From: Thalassobaculum sp965228445
GTDB lineage: Bacteria > Pseudomonadota > Alphaproteobacteria > Thalassobaculales > Thalassobaculaceae
DNA: 64,000 nucleotides
Assembly (NCBI GenBank): GCA_965228445.1
Contig: OZ245813.1
Coordinates: 2,480,001-2,544,000, forward strand
Reading direction: 5' to 3'
In this document: in pieces, positions 52,477 to 61,679 of the stretch
How the letters are laid out: every line of letters starts with the position of its first letter
Position numbering within the stretch: position 1 is the first letter of the stretch
Notes under the pieces: model-generated
What the model was told of the DNA's origin: nothing
The model's input: only the letters and a program-made list of their open reading frames with translations
Databases searched by the model: none
Made by a program: the position numbers and the translations under genes

Positions 52477-54369
52477 CTAGTCCCTGGGCATGCCCTTCGG
52501 CCGGGCCAGCCGCTGCTGGGCGGCGATGCGGAACGGCGCGTTGGCGGCGCCGTAGCCGCGATAGCCGCCGCGCCGCTCCACCACCTCGAAGAAGAACCCG
52601 TCGCCGTAGAGCCGGCTGTACAGCTGGAAGAACTCGCCGTGCTCGTCGCGGTCGTACAGGATGTTGTGCGACTTCAAGGTGGCCACCAGCGCCGGGTCGA
52701 GCCCGAACCGCGCCTCCACGTCGCCGTAATAGTTCGCCGGGATCTCCAGCGCTGTGAAACCCCTGCCTGCCAGCGCCGCGGCCGTGGCCAGGATGTCCCC
52801 GGTCTCGAACGCGATGTGCTGGACCGAGGAGCCGAAGCTCTCCGACACGAAGCGGCCGGCCAGCGTGCGCTTGTTCTCCGCCCCGTTCAGGGTCAGGCGC
52901 AGAGCCGCGTCCGGGCTCTCGATCGCCTGGCTTCGGACCACGCCCGCCGGGTCGATGACGTCCACCATCGGCATCTTCGCGGTGTCGAAGATCGCCGTGT
53001 AGAACAGGGTCCAGGTCAGCATCTCCTCGTAGTTCATGGTCTGGGCCAGGTGGTCGATCCGGGTCAGCCCCGCCCCGGCCTCCGGCCCCTCGTCGGCCAC
53101 CGGCTCGAACTCGATCTCCCAGACCCGGGAGAGCTCGGTCTTGTCGTCGAGGAAGTGCATCACCCCGCCGCCGACGCCGCGGATCGCCGGGATCTTCAGC
53201 TCGCCCGGCCCGGTCGGCTGCTCGAACGGGTCGGCCAGCAGCGCCCGCGCCCGCGCCACCGTCGCCTCGGCATCCTCGACCTTCAGGCCGATGTCGCAGA
53301 CCGAAGTGCCGTGCATCAGATAGGCGGAATGGGCGAAGCCCTCCTTCTCGGTGTTGAGCACCAGGTTGATGCCGCCCTGGCGCCAGACCTCCACGTCCTT
53401 GGCCACATGCCGGCCGGCCCGGGAGAACCCGAGGCTGCGGAACAGGCCGGTCAGCTCGCCCGCCTCGCGCTCGTCGGCGGTGAACTCCACGAACTCGATG
53501 CCCGAAACCGCGATCCGGTCCGGCATCGCCGGCGGGGTGATGGCGATCTCCGGCTCGCGGCGGGCGACTTCGTCCATCAGGGCGATCAGCGACCGCCGGC
53601 CGTCCACGGAAATCGACTTGGGCGAGCCGCCGCGGAACTGGTCGTTGAAGATCTCCAGGGACAGCACGCCGTCATAGCCGGTCGCCGCCACCGCCCGCAT
53701 GAAGCCGGTGACGTCCAGGTCGCCCTGGCCCGGCATGGTGCGGAAATGCCGGCTCCAGTACAGCAGGTCCATGTCGATCAGCGGCGCGTCGGCGAGCTGG
53801 ACGATGAAGATCTTGTCGCTGGGGATCGAGCGGATGGTGTCGACGTCGGTCTTGCGGGCGAGCGTGTGGAAGCTGTCCAGGATCAGCCCGACGCTCGGGT
53901 GGTCGGCCCGGCGCACGATCTCCCAGGCGTCGCGGTGGTCGTTGACATGCCGGCCCCAGGCCAGGGCCTCGTAGCCGACCCGCAGGCCGCGCTTGGCCGC
54001 CCGCTCGCCCAGCTCCGCCAGGTCGTCGGCCGCCCGGTCGATGCCGCCCAGGGCGGCCTGGGAGGTGTTGGAGCAGATCAGCATCAGGTCGGTGCCGAGT
54101 TCCTGCATCACGTCGAACTTGCGCTCCGCCCGGTCGAAGGCTCGGGCCCGGTGCGGCTCGGCCATGCCCTCGAAGTCGCGGAACGGCTGGAACAGGGTGA
54201 TCTCCAGCCCGGCGTCACGGATCATCTGCCCGACTTCCTTCGGCCCGCCGTCATAGGCCAGGAAATCGTTCTCGAAGATCTCCAGCCCGTCATAGCCGGC
54301 GGCGGCGATGGAGGTCAGCTTCTCCTGGAAATCACCGCTGATCGACACGGTCGCAATGGACGTCTTCAC
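52477..54369 (-). CDS. quiC: 3-dehydroshikimate dehydratase (bifunctional sugar isomerase/HPPD-like fold)
   Basis: The 630-residue protein has an N-terminal xylose-isomerase-like TIM barrel (KTSIATVSISGDFQEKL, LEIFENDFLAYDGG, YEALAWGRHVNDH, LILDSFHTLA, LSLEIFNDQFRGG). Its C-terminal half resembles 4-hydroxyphenylpyruvate dioxygenase (VSGIEFVEFTADE, RIDHLAQTMNYEEMLTWTLFY, GFFFEVVERRGGYRGYG). This fusion is QuiC-type, turning 3-dehydroshikimate into protocatechuate. The GTG at 54367-54369 is preceded by GAGGAGG. aroE ends 11 bp upstream. Confidence 0.9.
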   Translation of the reverse strand: MKTSIATVSISGDFQEKLTSIAAAGYDGLEIFENDFLAYDGGPKEVGQMIRDAGLEITLFQPFRDFEGMAEPHRARAFDRAERKFDVMQELGTDLMLICSNTSQAALGGIDRAADDLAELGERAAKRGLRVGYEALAWGRHVNDHRDAWEIVRRADHPSVGLILDSFHTLARKTDVDTIRSIPSDKIFIVQLADAPLIDMDLLYWSRHFRTMPGQGDLDVTGFMRAVAATGYDGVLSLEIFNDQFRGGSPKSISVDGRRSLIALMDEVARREPEIAITPPAMPDRIAVSGIEFVEFTADEREAGELTGLFRSLGFSRAGRHVAKDVEVWRQGGINLVLNTEKEGFAHSAYLMHGTSVCDIGLKVEDAEATVARARALLADPFEQPTGPGELKIPAIRGVGGGVMHFLDDKTELSRVWEIEFEPVADEGPEAGAGLTRIDHLAQTMNYEEMLTWTLFYTAIFDTAKMPMVDVIDPAGVVRSQAIESPDAALRLTLNGAENKRTLAGRFVSESFGSSVQHIAFETGDILATAAALAGRGFTALEIPANYYGDVEARFGLDPALVATLKSHNILYDRDEHGEFFQLYSRLYGDGFFFEVVERRGGYRGYGAANAPFRIAAQQRLARPKGMPRD

Positions 54370-54380
54370 CCGAACCCTCC

Positions 54381-55241
54381 TCAACCCGGCCCGAAACTGT
54401 CGAACGTGGCGCGCATCGCCTCGGGATCGGCGGGCAGTCCGCTGAACAGCTCGAACGCCTTCACCGCCTGGAACAGCGCCATGCCCGCCCCGGTCGCGAC
54501 CCGGCAGCCCGCCGCCTTAGCGGCTGTCACGAACTCGGTCTCCATCGGAAAATAGATGATGTCGACCACCCAGTGGCGGGAGTCCAGCAACGCCACCGGC
54601 AGCGGCGTGCCCGGATGGTCGGCCATGCCGACCGGGGTGGCGTTGACGATGCCGTCGACCGAACCCGCCACCGCGTCCGCGCTCTCGGCGACGACGGCCC
54701 GGCCGGCACCGAAGCGGCCCTCCAGGGCGGCAACCAGCTTCTGCGCCCCCGCCTTGTTGGTATCGGCGACCAGCAGGGTGCCGACCCCGCAGTCGAGCAG
54801 GGCGTTGGCGACCGCCGATCCGGCCCCGCCGGCGCCGATCAGCACCACCCGGTCGAGCCGCTCCCGCCCCATGCTGCGGCGGAAGCTCTCGGCGAAGCCC
54901 GACAGGTCGGTGTTGTGGCCGACCCGCCGGCCGGCCGTCAGCACGATGGTGTTCACCGCGCCGACCGCCCGCGCCTCCTCGGACAGGTCGTCCAGCAGCG
55001 CCACCGCCTCCTGCTTGTAGGGATGGGTGACGTTCACCCCGGCATAGCCGCAGATCTCCGCCGCCCGCAGCATCTCCTCCAGGGTCGCGGGCGCCCTCAT
55101 CTCCGCCGGATCGAGACGGCGGTAGACGTAGCGCAGTCCCTGGCGGGCTCCCTCGACCTCATGCATGCGCGGCGTCCGCGACAATGCCGTGCCCCGGCCG
55201 ATCAGACCGACCAGCACCGATCGACCGAGCGCGTCGGCCAT
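54381..55241 (-). CDS. aroE: shikimate/quinate dehydrogenase (AroE family)
   Basis: The 286-residue NAD(P)-dependent enzyme has LIGRGTALSRTPRMHE, the catalytic Lys in GVNVTHPYKQEA, Asp in VGHNTDLSGF, Rossmann GAGGAGSAVANAL, NATPVGMADHPG and ATGAGMALFQAVKAFELF. Lying directly upstream of quiC (11 bp), it more likely oxidises shikimate or quinate for catabolism than serves aromatic synthesis, though both are possible. Confidence 0.9.
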   Translation of the reverse strand: MADALGRSVLVGLIGRGTALSRTPRMHEVEGARQGLRYVYRRLDPAEMRAPATLEEMLRAAEICGYAGVNVTHPYKQEAVALLDDLSEEARAVGAVNTIVLTAGRRVGHNTDLSGFAESFRRSMGRERLDRVVLIGAGGAGSAVANALLDCGVGTLLVADTNKAGAQKLVAALEGRFGAGRAVVAESADAVAGSVDGIVNATPVGMADHPGTPLPVALLDSRHWVVDIIYFPMETEFVTAAKAAGCRVATGAGMALFQAVKAFELFSGLPADPEAMRATFDSFGPG

Positions 55242-55349
55242 GGCTTTCTCCCCGTATCCCTGTGTTCTTGGGCCTGAGAGTGTCGGATTCGTCCGGGGGC
55301 ATCAAGAAAACCGTCTCGGCCCCGCGCCGCGTCCGGCGCGCGCCGGGCG

Positions 55350-55925
55350 TCAGCGCCCGATCAGGATCTCGCCGAGCACTTCGACCTCGCCGGCGGGGGT
55401 GAGGTCGATGACGACGAACTCGCCCGAGGCGGTCCCGCGCCCGGTCAGGGCGGTGATGTTCACCTGATGGGTGACCAGGACCAGACGCCGGTCCTCGGGC
55501 TGGCTGCGCAGAAAGGCGACCGTGGCGGCGGTCTGCTCGGCGCGGCGCTGGCGGGCGTCGAAGAAGGAGTTCAGCGACGGCAGGGGCTCGGGATCGCCCA
55601 GGTCCAGCAGGGCCGCGGTCTCCGCCGACCGGCACCACTGGCTGGTCAGGACGCGGTCGACCTCGACCCCGTTCGCCCGGAACGCCTCGCCGATCCGGCG
55701 GGCCTGGTCGCGGCCCGCATCGTTAAGGTTGCGCTGTGTCGAGCAGTCGCCGAGCCGGAAGTCGTCCGGATCGCCGGTGCCCGGGGCATAGGCGTGGCGC
55801 ATCAGCGCGATCGCGCCGGGCCGGCGCATCGCCTCCCACCCCTCGGCACTGGCCTCGGCCGTGCCCGACAGCGGGAGCATCGTCAGGAGGAAGAGTACAA
55901 ACAGAGCGGTTGCGCGGCGGGTCAT
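55350..55925 (-). CDS. secreted histidine phosphatase family protein
   Basis: The 191-residue protein has a signal peptide (ALFVLFLLTMLPLSGTAEA) and the phosphoglycerate-mutase-like core. The RH motif is in IALMRHAYAPG (RHG variant), followed by LTSQWCRSAETA with the second Arg, and LVLVTHQVNITALTG with the second His. It likely acts in the periplasm on a phosphoester; the substrate is unknown. The ATG at 55923-55925 follows GAGGACC. It is divergent from the spermidine-synthase-like gene. Confidence 0.9.
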   Translation of the reverse strand: MTRRATALFVLFLLTMLPLSGTAEASAEGWEAMRRPGAIALMRHAYAPGTGDPDDFRLGDCSTQRNLNDAGRDQARRIGEAFRANGVEVDRVLTSQWCRSAETAALLDLGDPEPLPSLNSFFDARQRRAEQTAATVAFLRSQPEDRRLVLVTHQVNITALTGRGTASGEFVVIDLTPAGEVEVLGEILIGR

Positions 55926-56013
55926 GAGGTCCTCGTTCGACAGGGGGCCGGTCCGGTCATGAGACCTAGATCCGGCCGCGCCCGGGTCCAGCCGTCGCGC
56001 CCAACGCGGCCGC

Positions 56014-56748
56014 ATGGTAAGAACGCGCATGTTTCAGGAACTCGATTACCGCGTGACGCCGATCGGCTCGATCAGCCTGCGCCGGCGCCACGACCTGCGG
56101 CTCGGCGTGGACGTGCTGGAGATCAAGCTCGGCGACGAGTTCCTGATGTCGAGCCACTTCACCGCCTCCGAGGTGGCCCTGGCCCGGCTCGGCCTGGCCG
56201 ACTGCCGTGTTCCCGCTCCGGAGGTCGTGGTCGGCGGGCTCGGGCTCGGCTACACGGCGGCGACCGTGCTGGAAGAGGCGCGCGTCGCCGGGCTGATCGT
56301 GGTCGACATGCTGGACGCGGTGATCGACTGGCATCGCGACGGGCTCCTGCCGCTGGGTCCCGTGCTGACCGGAGACGGGCGCTGCCGCCTGCGCCAGGGG
56401 GATTTCTTCGCCCTCGCCGCCTCGACGGACGGGTTCGATCCGCAGCGCCCGGGACACAAGATGGATGCGATCCTGGTCGATATCGACCACGCCCCCGACC
56501 ACCTGCTCGATCCGGGCAGCGCCGGTTTCTACACCCCGGAGGGCCTCGCCGCCCTGAGCCGGCATCTGAAGCCGGGTGGTGTGTTCGGCCTGTGGTCGGA
56601 CGACCCGCCCGATCCGGCCTTCACCGAGCGGCTGGCGACCGTGTTCGCCGAGGCCCGGGCCGAGCCGGTGGTGTTCGACAATCCCTATCTCGGCGATACG
56701 GTCACCCAGACGGTCTATCTCGCCCGCGCCGCCGCCGGCGACGACTGA
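56014..56748 (+). CDS. spermidine synthase-like SAM-dependent transferase
   Basis: The 244-residue protein has VVVGGLGLGYTAATVLEEA (nucleotide-binding loop), VVDMLDAVIDWHRDG, and DAILVDIDHAPDHLLDP in the position of the SpeE catalytic Asp region, followed by LSRHLKPGGVFGLWSDDPPD. It resembles the stand-alone spermidine synthase-like group but lacks the GGGDGG of true SpeE, which is encoded at 20839. The reaction is unknown. ATG at 56014 or 56029 are both possible. It is convergent with the hybrid kinase, 58 bp from its stop. Confidence 0.8.
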   Translation: MVRTRMFQELDYRVTPIGSISLRRRHDLRLGVDVLEIKLGDEFLMSSHFTASEVALARLGLADCRVPAPEVVVGGLGLGYTAATVLEEARVAGLIVVDMLDAVIDWHRDGLLPLGPVLTGDGRCRLRQGDFFALAASTDGFDPQRPGHKMDAILVDIDHAPDHLLDPGSAGFYTPEGLAALSRHLKPGGVFGLWSDDPPDPAFTERLATVFAEARAEPVVFDNPYLGDTVTQTVYLARAAAGDD

Positions 56749-56806
56749 GGGGCCGCGGCGCCCGCCGGGTGCCTCCACCGACTGCCGCCACCGACCGCCG
56801 CGCCGG

Positions 56807-59800
56807 TCAGTGCGCCCCCTTCCAGCGGGCCAGATAGTCGAACACCTCCTTGCTGCGGATCTCCACCTCCCTGAACAGGGCGGAGACCCGGTCCGCCTGT
56901 TCCGCCGCGGCGGCGCGTTCCAGCGCCTCCAGCGCCCGCCGCAGCCGGTGGGCGCAGGCATTCGCCGACGCCCCCTTGGCGGCGTGGGCGATGCCCCGCA
57001 GCGTCGCCAGATCCCCGGCCTCGATCGCCGTCTGCATCTCCTCGTTGAGGGTCCGGAAACTGTCGGCGAACAGATCGAGCATGGAGGCGGTGAAGGCCGG
57101 CTCGGTGCTGCCGAGGATCTCCTGCAGCTGGACGAAGTCGATCGGCCCCTCGGTAAGCGCGGCAACCGGGGCGCCTGCCGGAGCGGCAGACGCTTCCTGC
57201 CGGTCGCGCGCCTGCGAGGCCCCGTCGAGCCACCGGTTCAGGGTTTCGCCCATGGTGGCCAGGGTCACGGGTTTGGCCAGGTAGTCGTCCATCCCGGCCT
57301 GCAGGCACCGCTCGGCCTCGCCGAACAGGGCGTTCGCCGTGAGGGCGACGATGGGGACGCGCCGGCCGGTCGTCTGTTCCTCCTGGCGGATCGCCGCGGT
57401 GAGCTGGTAGCCGTCCATGTTCGGCATGTGGCAGTCGGTCAGCACCAGGCCGTAGGGCTTCTCGCGCCACATCCGCAGGGCCTCCGCGCCGTCGACCGCG
57501 GTCTCCGCGGCGAGCCCGAGGATGCCGAGCTGGCTTTCCACCACCAGCCGGTTGGTGGCGTTGTCCTCCACCACCAGGATCAGCCGGCCCGCGGCGGCGG
57601 CCTCCTCCACGGTCGGCACCTCGACCTGCGGCGCGGCATCGGCGACCGGTTCGGCCGTCGGCGTCTCGGGACTGGCCCGGCCGAGGATGACCGCCACGGC
57701 GCGCAGCAGCGGGTCGCGCCGCACCGGCCGCGGCACCGCCATGGGCGCCATGTCCGGAACCACGGAGCTTGCGACCCAGAGGGCGCGGGCCTCCGACCCC
57801 GGCGTCTCCGCACCCCAGGCCCCGGCCGGAATCAGCCGGCGCAGCACGTCGGGGCCCAGCCGTCCGTCGACGACCGTCACCCCGCCCGGGTCGGCCGCCA
57901 CCGCGTCGTCGCTGGTCAGGGTCACGGCCATGCCGCGCGCCGTCAGCAGATCGGCGACCTGCGGCCCCATCGGTCCCGGCCGGCAGACCAGCAGCGCGGG
58001 AAGACCCGTCAGATCGAACGCCTCGGTCGGCGCGCTCGCGACCAGGGTCGATGGCTGCACCGGGATCTCGAGCCAGAAGGTCGATCCCTCGCCGGGCGTG
58101 CTTTCCACGCCGATCCGGCCCCGCATCATGCCGACCAGCCGCCGGCAGATCGACAGACCGAGACCGGTGCCGCCGAAGCGCCGGGTGGTCGACGCCTCCG
58201 CCTGGCGGAACGGCTGGAACAGCTGCTCCACCCGGTCCGGCTCGATGCCGACGCCGGTATCGCGGACCTCGATGCGCAGATGCAGGCCGGAGGGCAGGTC
58301 CTCGGCCGGCTGGGCCGAGGCCCGGACCATCACAGATCCGGCCTCGGTGAACTTCACCGCATTGCCGACCAGGTTCATCAGCACCTGGCGCATCCGGGTC
58401 GGGTCGCCGACGAAGAACGACGGCGCCGACGGGTCGATCTCCAGCACCAGGTCCAGATCGGCGGCATCGGCGGCCGGAGCCAGGGTGTCGAGCACGGCTT
58501 CGGAGATCGCCCGCAGGTCGACCAGTTCGGATTCCAGCTCCATCCGGCCGGCCTCGATCTTCGAGAAGTCGAGGATGTCGTCGATGAGCCGCAGCAGGAC
58601 CTGACCGGAATCCCGGATGGTCGCCACGATCGAGCGCTGCTCGTCGTCCAGGGCGGTCTGCTCCAGCACCTCGGCCATGCCGATGACCCCGTTCATCGGC
58701 GTGCGGATCTCGTGGCTCATCGCCGCCAGAAACGCCGACTTGGCCCGTGTCGCGTCCTCCGCCGCGTCGCGCGCGTCCAGGGCGGCCCGTTCGGCCTGCT
58801 TCTGGTGCGAGATGTCGACGATCACATTGATCCGGCCGCCGTCGGGCAGGGAGGCCACGATGTACTGAACGTCCAGTCCGGTGCGCTCGATGAAGAACTC
58901 GGCGAGGAACTCCTCGTCGGATTCGTAGATCGCCCGGCGTTCGCCGATGAACTTCTCCAGGCTCCGGTGCCGCCGGTTCTCATGCTCTTCGTAGATGTAT
59001 CGCTGATAGTCCAGGAACGGGGGCCGGTGGCCGAGGGCGGCGTGGGGTATCCCAGTGACGGTGCAGTACGCGTCATTCCAGAACTCCACGCGCATGGCCG
59101 GATCGTAGACCAGCACGCCGACGGGGATCGACCGCAGGATGGCGCGCAGCCGTTCGCGGGTCACTTCCGCCTCTTCCCGCGCGGCGACGGCCTCGGCCTC
59201 GCTGCGCTTGCGCGCGGTGATGTCGGTCAGGGTCCGCACCGTCCCGCCGCCGCGCAGCTTGCGGCCGTAGACGAGCATCCAGTTGCCGTTCCGGAACTCG
59301 CGCTCGTGGATGAAGATGTCGTCGCCCTCCCCGGCGATCCAGCGGTTCCAGCTGTCCACGAAGGCGACGACATTGGGGTCGGTCAGGTCGAACTCGCCGA
59401 GCCGCTGGCGCACCGCGCGCAGCTCCTCGGTGGTCGGCGCCGCCTCGAGCGTCCCGGCGGGCAGGTCGAGGATCTCGCGGGCCCGCTCGTTCCAGAGGGT
59501 CACATGGCCGCGACCGTCGGTGACCAACACGCCCTGCTCCATCGCCGCCAGCACGGCTTCGAGAAACTCGGTCTTCTCCACCAGGGCCTGCTGCGACCGG
59601 CGGGCCTCGGTGACGTCGCTGAAGGTCCGGATCTGACGGCCGTCCGGCAGCGACTGGAACACCCCGTGGATCCAGGTGCCGTTCGGCCCGATCCGATCGT
59701 ATTCCAGGCGCTCGACCGGCTCGCCGCGCCGGCGCCGCTCGACCCAGTCGTCGAGCCGGCGGTTCAGGTCCGGGTCGATCGCGACGTCGGAGGCGGCATT

Positions 59801-61432
59801 CAGATGTTCGAGCATCTCCCCGGACGGGACATTGCGCTCGTACAGGTCGCGCTGCACGCCGAGCATCTCGGTCAGCCGTTCGTTGAACACCAGCACGTTG
59901 TCGTCGGCATCGCGCAGGATCACACCCTGGTCGATGCTGGCCAGCGTGTGCTCCAGCAGGTCGCGCCGTTCGGCCGCCGAGATCTCCGCCAGCTTGCGGC
60001 TGGTGATGTCGGTGAAGGTCCGGACGTGACCGCCGTCGGCCAGACGGTTGGCGACGATCATCAACCAGTTGCCGTTCGGCTGCCGACGCTCGTAGACCAG
60101 CCGGGGCGACGGGTCCTCGCCGCTTTCCCAGCGGTCGATCTGCGCATTGAGCTCCGGCGACAGGCCGACCAGCTCGCCGCGGTTCTCGAGCTCGGCGATC
60201 ATCTCCGCCAGGGGCACCACGCGCCGGGTGTATTCCTCCGGCAGGCCCAGCAGTTCGCAGTATCGCCGGTTGGCGAGCACCTGGTTGCCGCTGGCGTCGA
60301 TGAAGGACAGCCCCTGGTCGATGCTGTCCAGGGTGAGCTGGAGCAGCATGGTCCAGCGCTCGGTCTCGCGCTGGGCAGCGCGCTCGTCGGAGACGTCGGT
60401 CCAGGACCGCACCCAGCCGCCTTCCGGCATCGGCCGGTTGTCCACCCGCAGGATCCGCCCGTCCGCCAGGGTACGCTCGTACCCGAACGGCGGTCCGGGC
60501 TCGGCCAGCCGCTCCCAGTTCTCGATCTGCTCGCGCATGGGGCCGGGAGCGAGGTTGTCGAAATCGCCGCGGCTGTGCCGGAACGCGTTGAAGTCGCTGT
60601 GGTTCAGCTCGCCTTCGAGCAGGGTTTCCGGCAGATCGAACATCCGCCGGAACCGGTCGTTGTGGTAGACGACGCGGCCGCCGGCCTCGATCACGGCGAT
60701 GGCGCTGGGGATGGCCTGCATGACCGAGTTCAGCACCGCCCCCTGCTGCGCCAGCCGGTCGGCCAGATCGACGTTCTCCAGCCGTTCGGTGATCTGATCG
60801 ATCAGCGCCCGCTCGAACCGGCGCGAGAAGCGCAGAAAGAACAGCGGCGTGGCGACGCAGAGGCCGGCGATGACGAGCACGTCCAGATTGGCGGTCATCT
60901 GCCAGGACTGCAGCAGCCGCACCATCAGCGGCAGGGTCATGGCGAGCACGTAGTAGACGAAGGCGTTCGAATAGGCCGACAGGGTCCCGAGCGCGCCGCC
61001 GGCCATGCCCGACAGGATCAGCAGGATCCACGCCGTCGCCTTGACATCGCCGGGATCCAGGAACAGCACCGGCAGCAGGCCGTACAGACCGCCCGAGGCC
61101 AGGGACATGAGCTCGAACCGCCGGCGCCAGCGCCGCACCTGGTCCGCCGACAGGTCGGCGCGCGGAAAGCCCCGATAGACCAGCAGCCGGACCGCCGCCA
61201 CGGACAGCGAGGCGACGTACCAGCAGATCAGCGTCGTCTGGTCGACCTGCTCGTTCAGCAGCAGCAGGAAGGCCGCGGTCGACACCACCGTATGCCCGGC
61301 CACGGCGTCGCGGGTCTGCGCGAAGAAGAACCGGAGCTGCTCGCCGAGAACCCGCGTCGCCATGGCGCTCCGGGCGTCGGCGGGGTTCGCCCGGTCGGCG
61401 CCTCCAGCCTCTACTTCCTCGACCACCGACAT
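56807..61432 (-). CDS. five-PAS hybrid histidine kinase with receiver and Hpt domains
   Basis: The 1541-residue protein has membrane helices in about residues 40-230. Five PAS domains follow, at about 230, 360, 492, 624 and 760; three carry the motif SIDQG/AMEQG of PAS_7-type sensors. Next are HisKA with His907 in MSHEIRTPMNG, HATPase (NLVGNAVKF, DTGVGI, GGTGLGLSI), and a degenerate receiver-like segment (about 1140-1250). A true receiver has Asp1333 in LTDCHMPNMDG, and a C-terminal Hpt has His1483 in IAHAAKGAS. A full phosphorelay is thus in one chain. The ATG at 61430-61432 follows GGAGG. It is divergent from the DivL-like gene. Confidence 0.93.
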   Translation of the reverse strand: MSVVEEVEAGGADRANPADARSAMATRVLGEQLRFFFAQTRDAVAGHTVVSTAAFLLLLNEQVDQTTLICWYVASLSVAAVRLLVYRGFPRADLSADQVRRWRRRFELMSLASGGLYGLLPVLFLDPGDVKATAWILLILSGMAGGALGTLSAYSNAFVYYVLAMTLPLMVRLLQSWQMTANLDVLVIAGLCVATPLFFLRFSRRFERALIDQITERLENVDLADRLAQQGAVLNSVMQAIPSAIAVIEAGGRVVYHNDRFRRMFDLPETLLEGELNHSDFNAFRHSRGDFDNLAPGPMREQIENWERLAEPGPPFGYERTLADGRILRVDNRPMPEGGWVRSWTDVSDERAAQRETERWTMLLQLTLDSIDQGLSFIDASGNQVLANRRYCELLGLPEEYTRRVVPLAEMIAELENRGELVGLSPELNAQIDRWESGEDPSPRLVYERRQPNGNWLMIVANRLADGGHVRTFTDITSRKLAEISAAERRDLLEHTLASIDQGVILRDADDNVLVFNERLTEMLGVQRDLYERNVPSGEMLEHLNAASDVAIDPDLNRRLDDWVERRRRGEPVERLEYDRIGPNGTWIHGVFQSLPDGRQIRTFSDVTEARRSQQALVEKTEFLEAVLAAMEQGVLVTDGRGHVTLWNERAREILDLPAGTLEAAPTTEELRAVRQRLGEFDLTDPNVVAFVDSWNRWIAGEGDDIFIHEREFRNGNWMLVYGRKLRGGGTVRTLTDITARKRSEAEAVAAREEAEVTRERLRAILRSIPVGVLVYDPAMRVEFWNDAYCTVTGIPHAALGHRPPFLDYQRYIYEEHENRRHRSLEKFIGERRAIYESDEEFLAEFFIERTGLDVQYIVASLPDGGRINVIVDISHQKQAERAALDARDAAEDATRAKSAFLAAMSHEIRTPMNGVIGMAEVLEQTALDDEQRSIVATIRDSGQVLLRLIDDILDFSKIEAGRMELESELVDLRAISEAVLDTLAPAADAADLDLVLEIDPSAPSFFVGDPTRMRQVLMNLVGNAVKFTEAGSVMVRASAQPAEDLPSGLHLRIEVRDTGVGIEPDRVEQLFQPFRQAEASTTRRFGGTGLGLSICRRLVGMMRGRIGVESTPGEGSTFWLEIPVQPSTLVASAPTEAFDLTGLPALLVCRPGPMGPQVADLLTARGMAVTLTSDDAVAADPGGVTVVDGRLGPDVLRRLIPAGAWGAETPGSEARALWVASSVVPDMAPMAVPRPVRRDPLLRAVAVILGRASPETPTAEPVADAAPQVEVPTVEEAAAAGRLILVVEDNATNRLVVESQLGILGLAAETAVDGAEALRMWREKPYGLVLTDCHMPNMDGYQLTAAIRQEEQTTGRRVPIVALTANALFGEAERCLQAGMDDYLAKPVTLATMGETLNRWLDGASQARDRQEASAAPAGAPVAALTEGPIDFVQLQEILGSTEPAFTASMLDLFADSFRTLNEEMQTAIEAGDLATLRGIAHAAKGASANACAHRLRRALEALERAAAAEQADRVSALFREVEIRSKEVFDYLARWKGAH

Positions 61433-61522
61433 CGCGATCCTCCATCCGGCTCGCAGGGCCGGTTCCGCGTAGATTTCACGGCGAAGGATACGCCATAGAA
61501 GCGCATACGGCACCGCAGCATG

Positions 61523-61544
61523 ACTATGTTCAGTTGCACATAGT
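61523..61544. promoter_or_regulatory. inverted repeat in the shared promoter region of the kinase genes
   Basis: ACTATGT and ACATAGT are perfect 7-nt complements separated by 8 bp. They lie in the 247-bp region between the divergent hybrid kinase and the DivL-like gene. The A/T-rich symmetric sequence in a GC-rich background is a candidate operator. The rest of the interval has no gene. Confidence 0.45.
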
Positions 61545-61679
61545 GGAGCCGGTTCCGGCGAGCGTCGACTTGCCGTTCACAGGCGGCTAGGCTTCGGATG
61601 TGAAAAAGGATTCTAATAAAACATCGTACATCGACGGGCCGGCCGGAGCCTGCCCGCCGCCGGAGGGGAGAACGCGGCC

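Noticed and set aside
56576..61498. Plus-strand open frame of 1640 codons
   Set aside because: It is antisense to the hybrid kinase, which has clear domains. The plus-strand product is His/Gly/Asp-rich with no recognisable domain, a typical GC-rich shadow.
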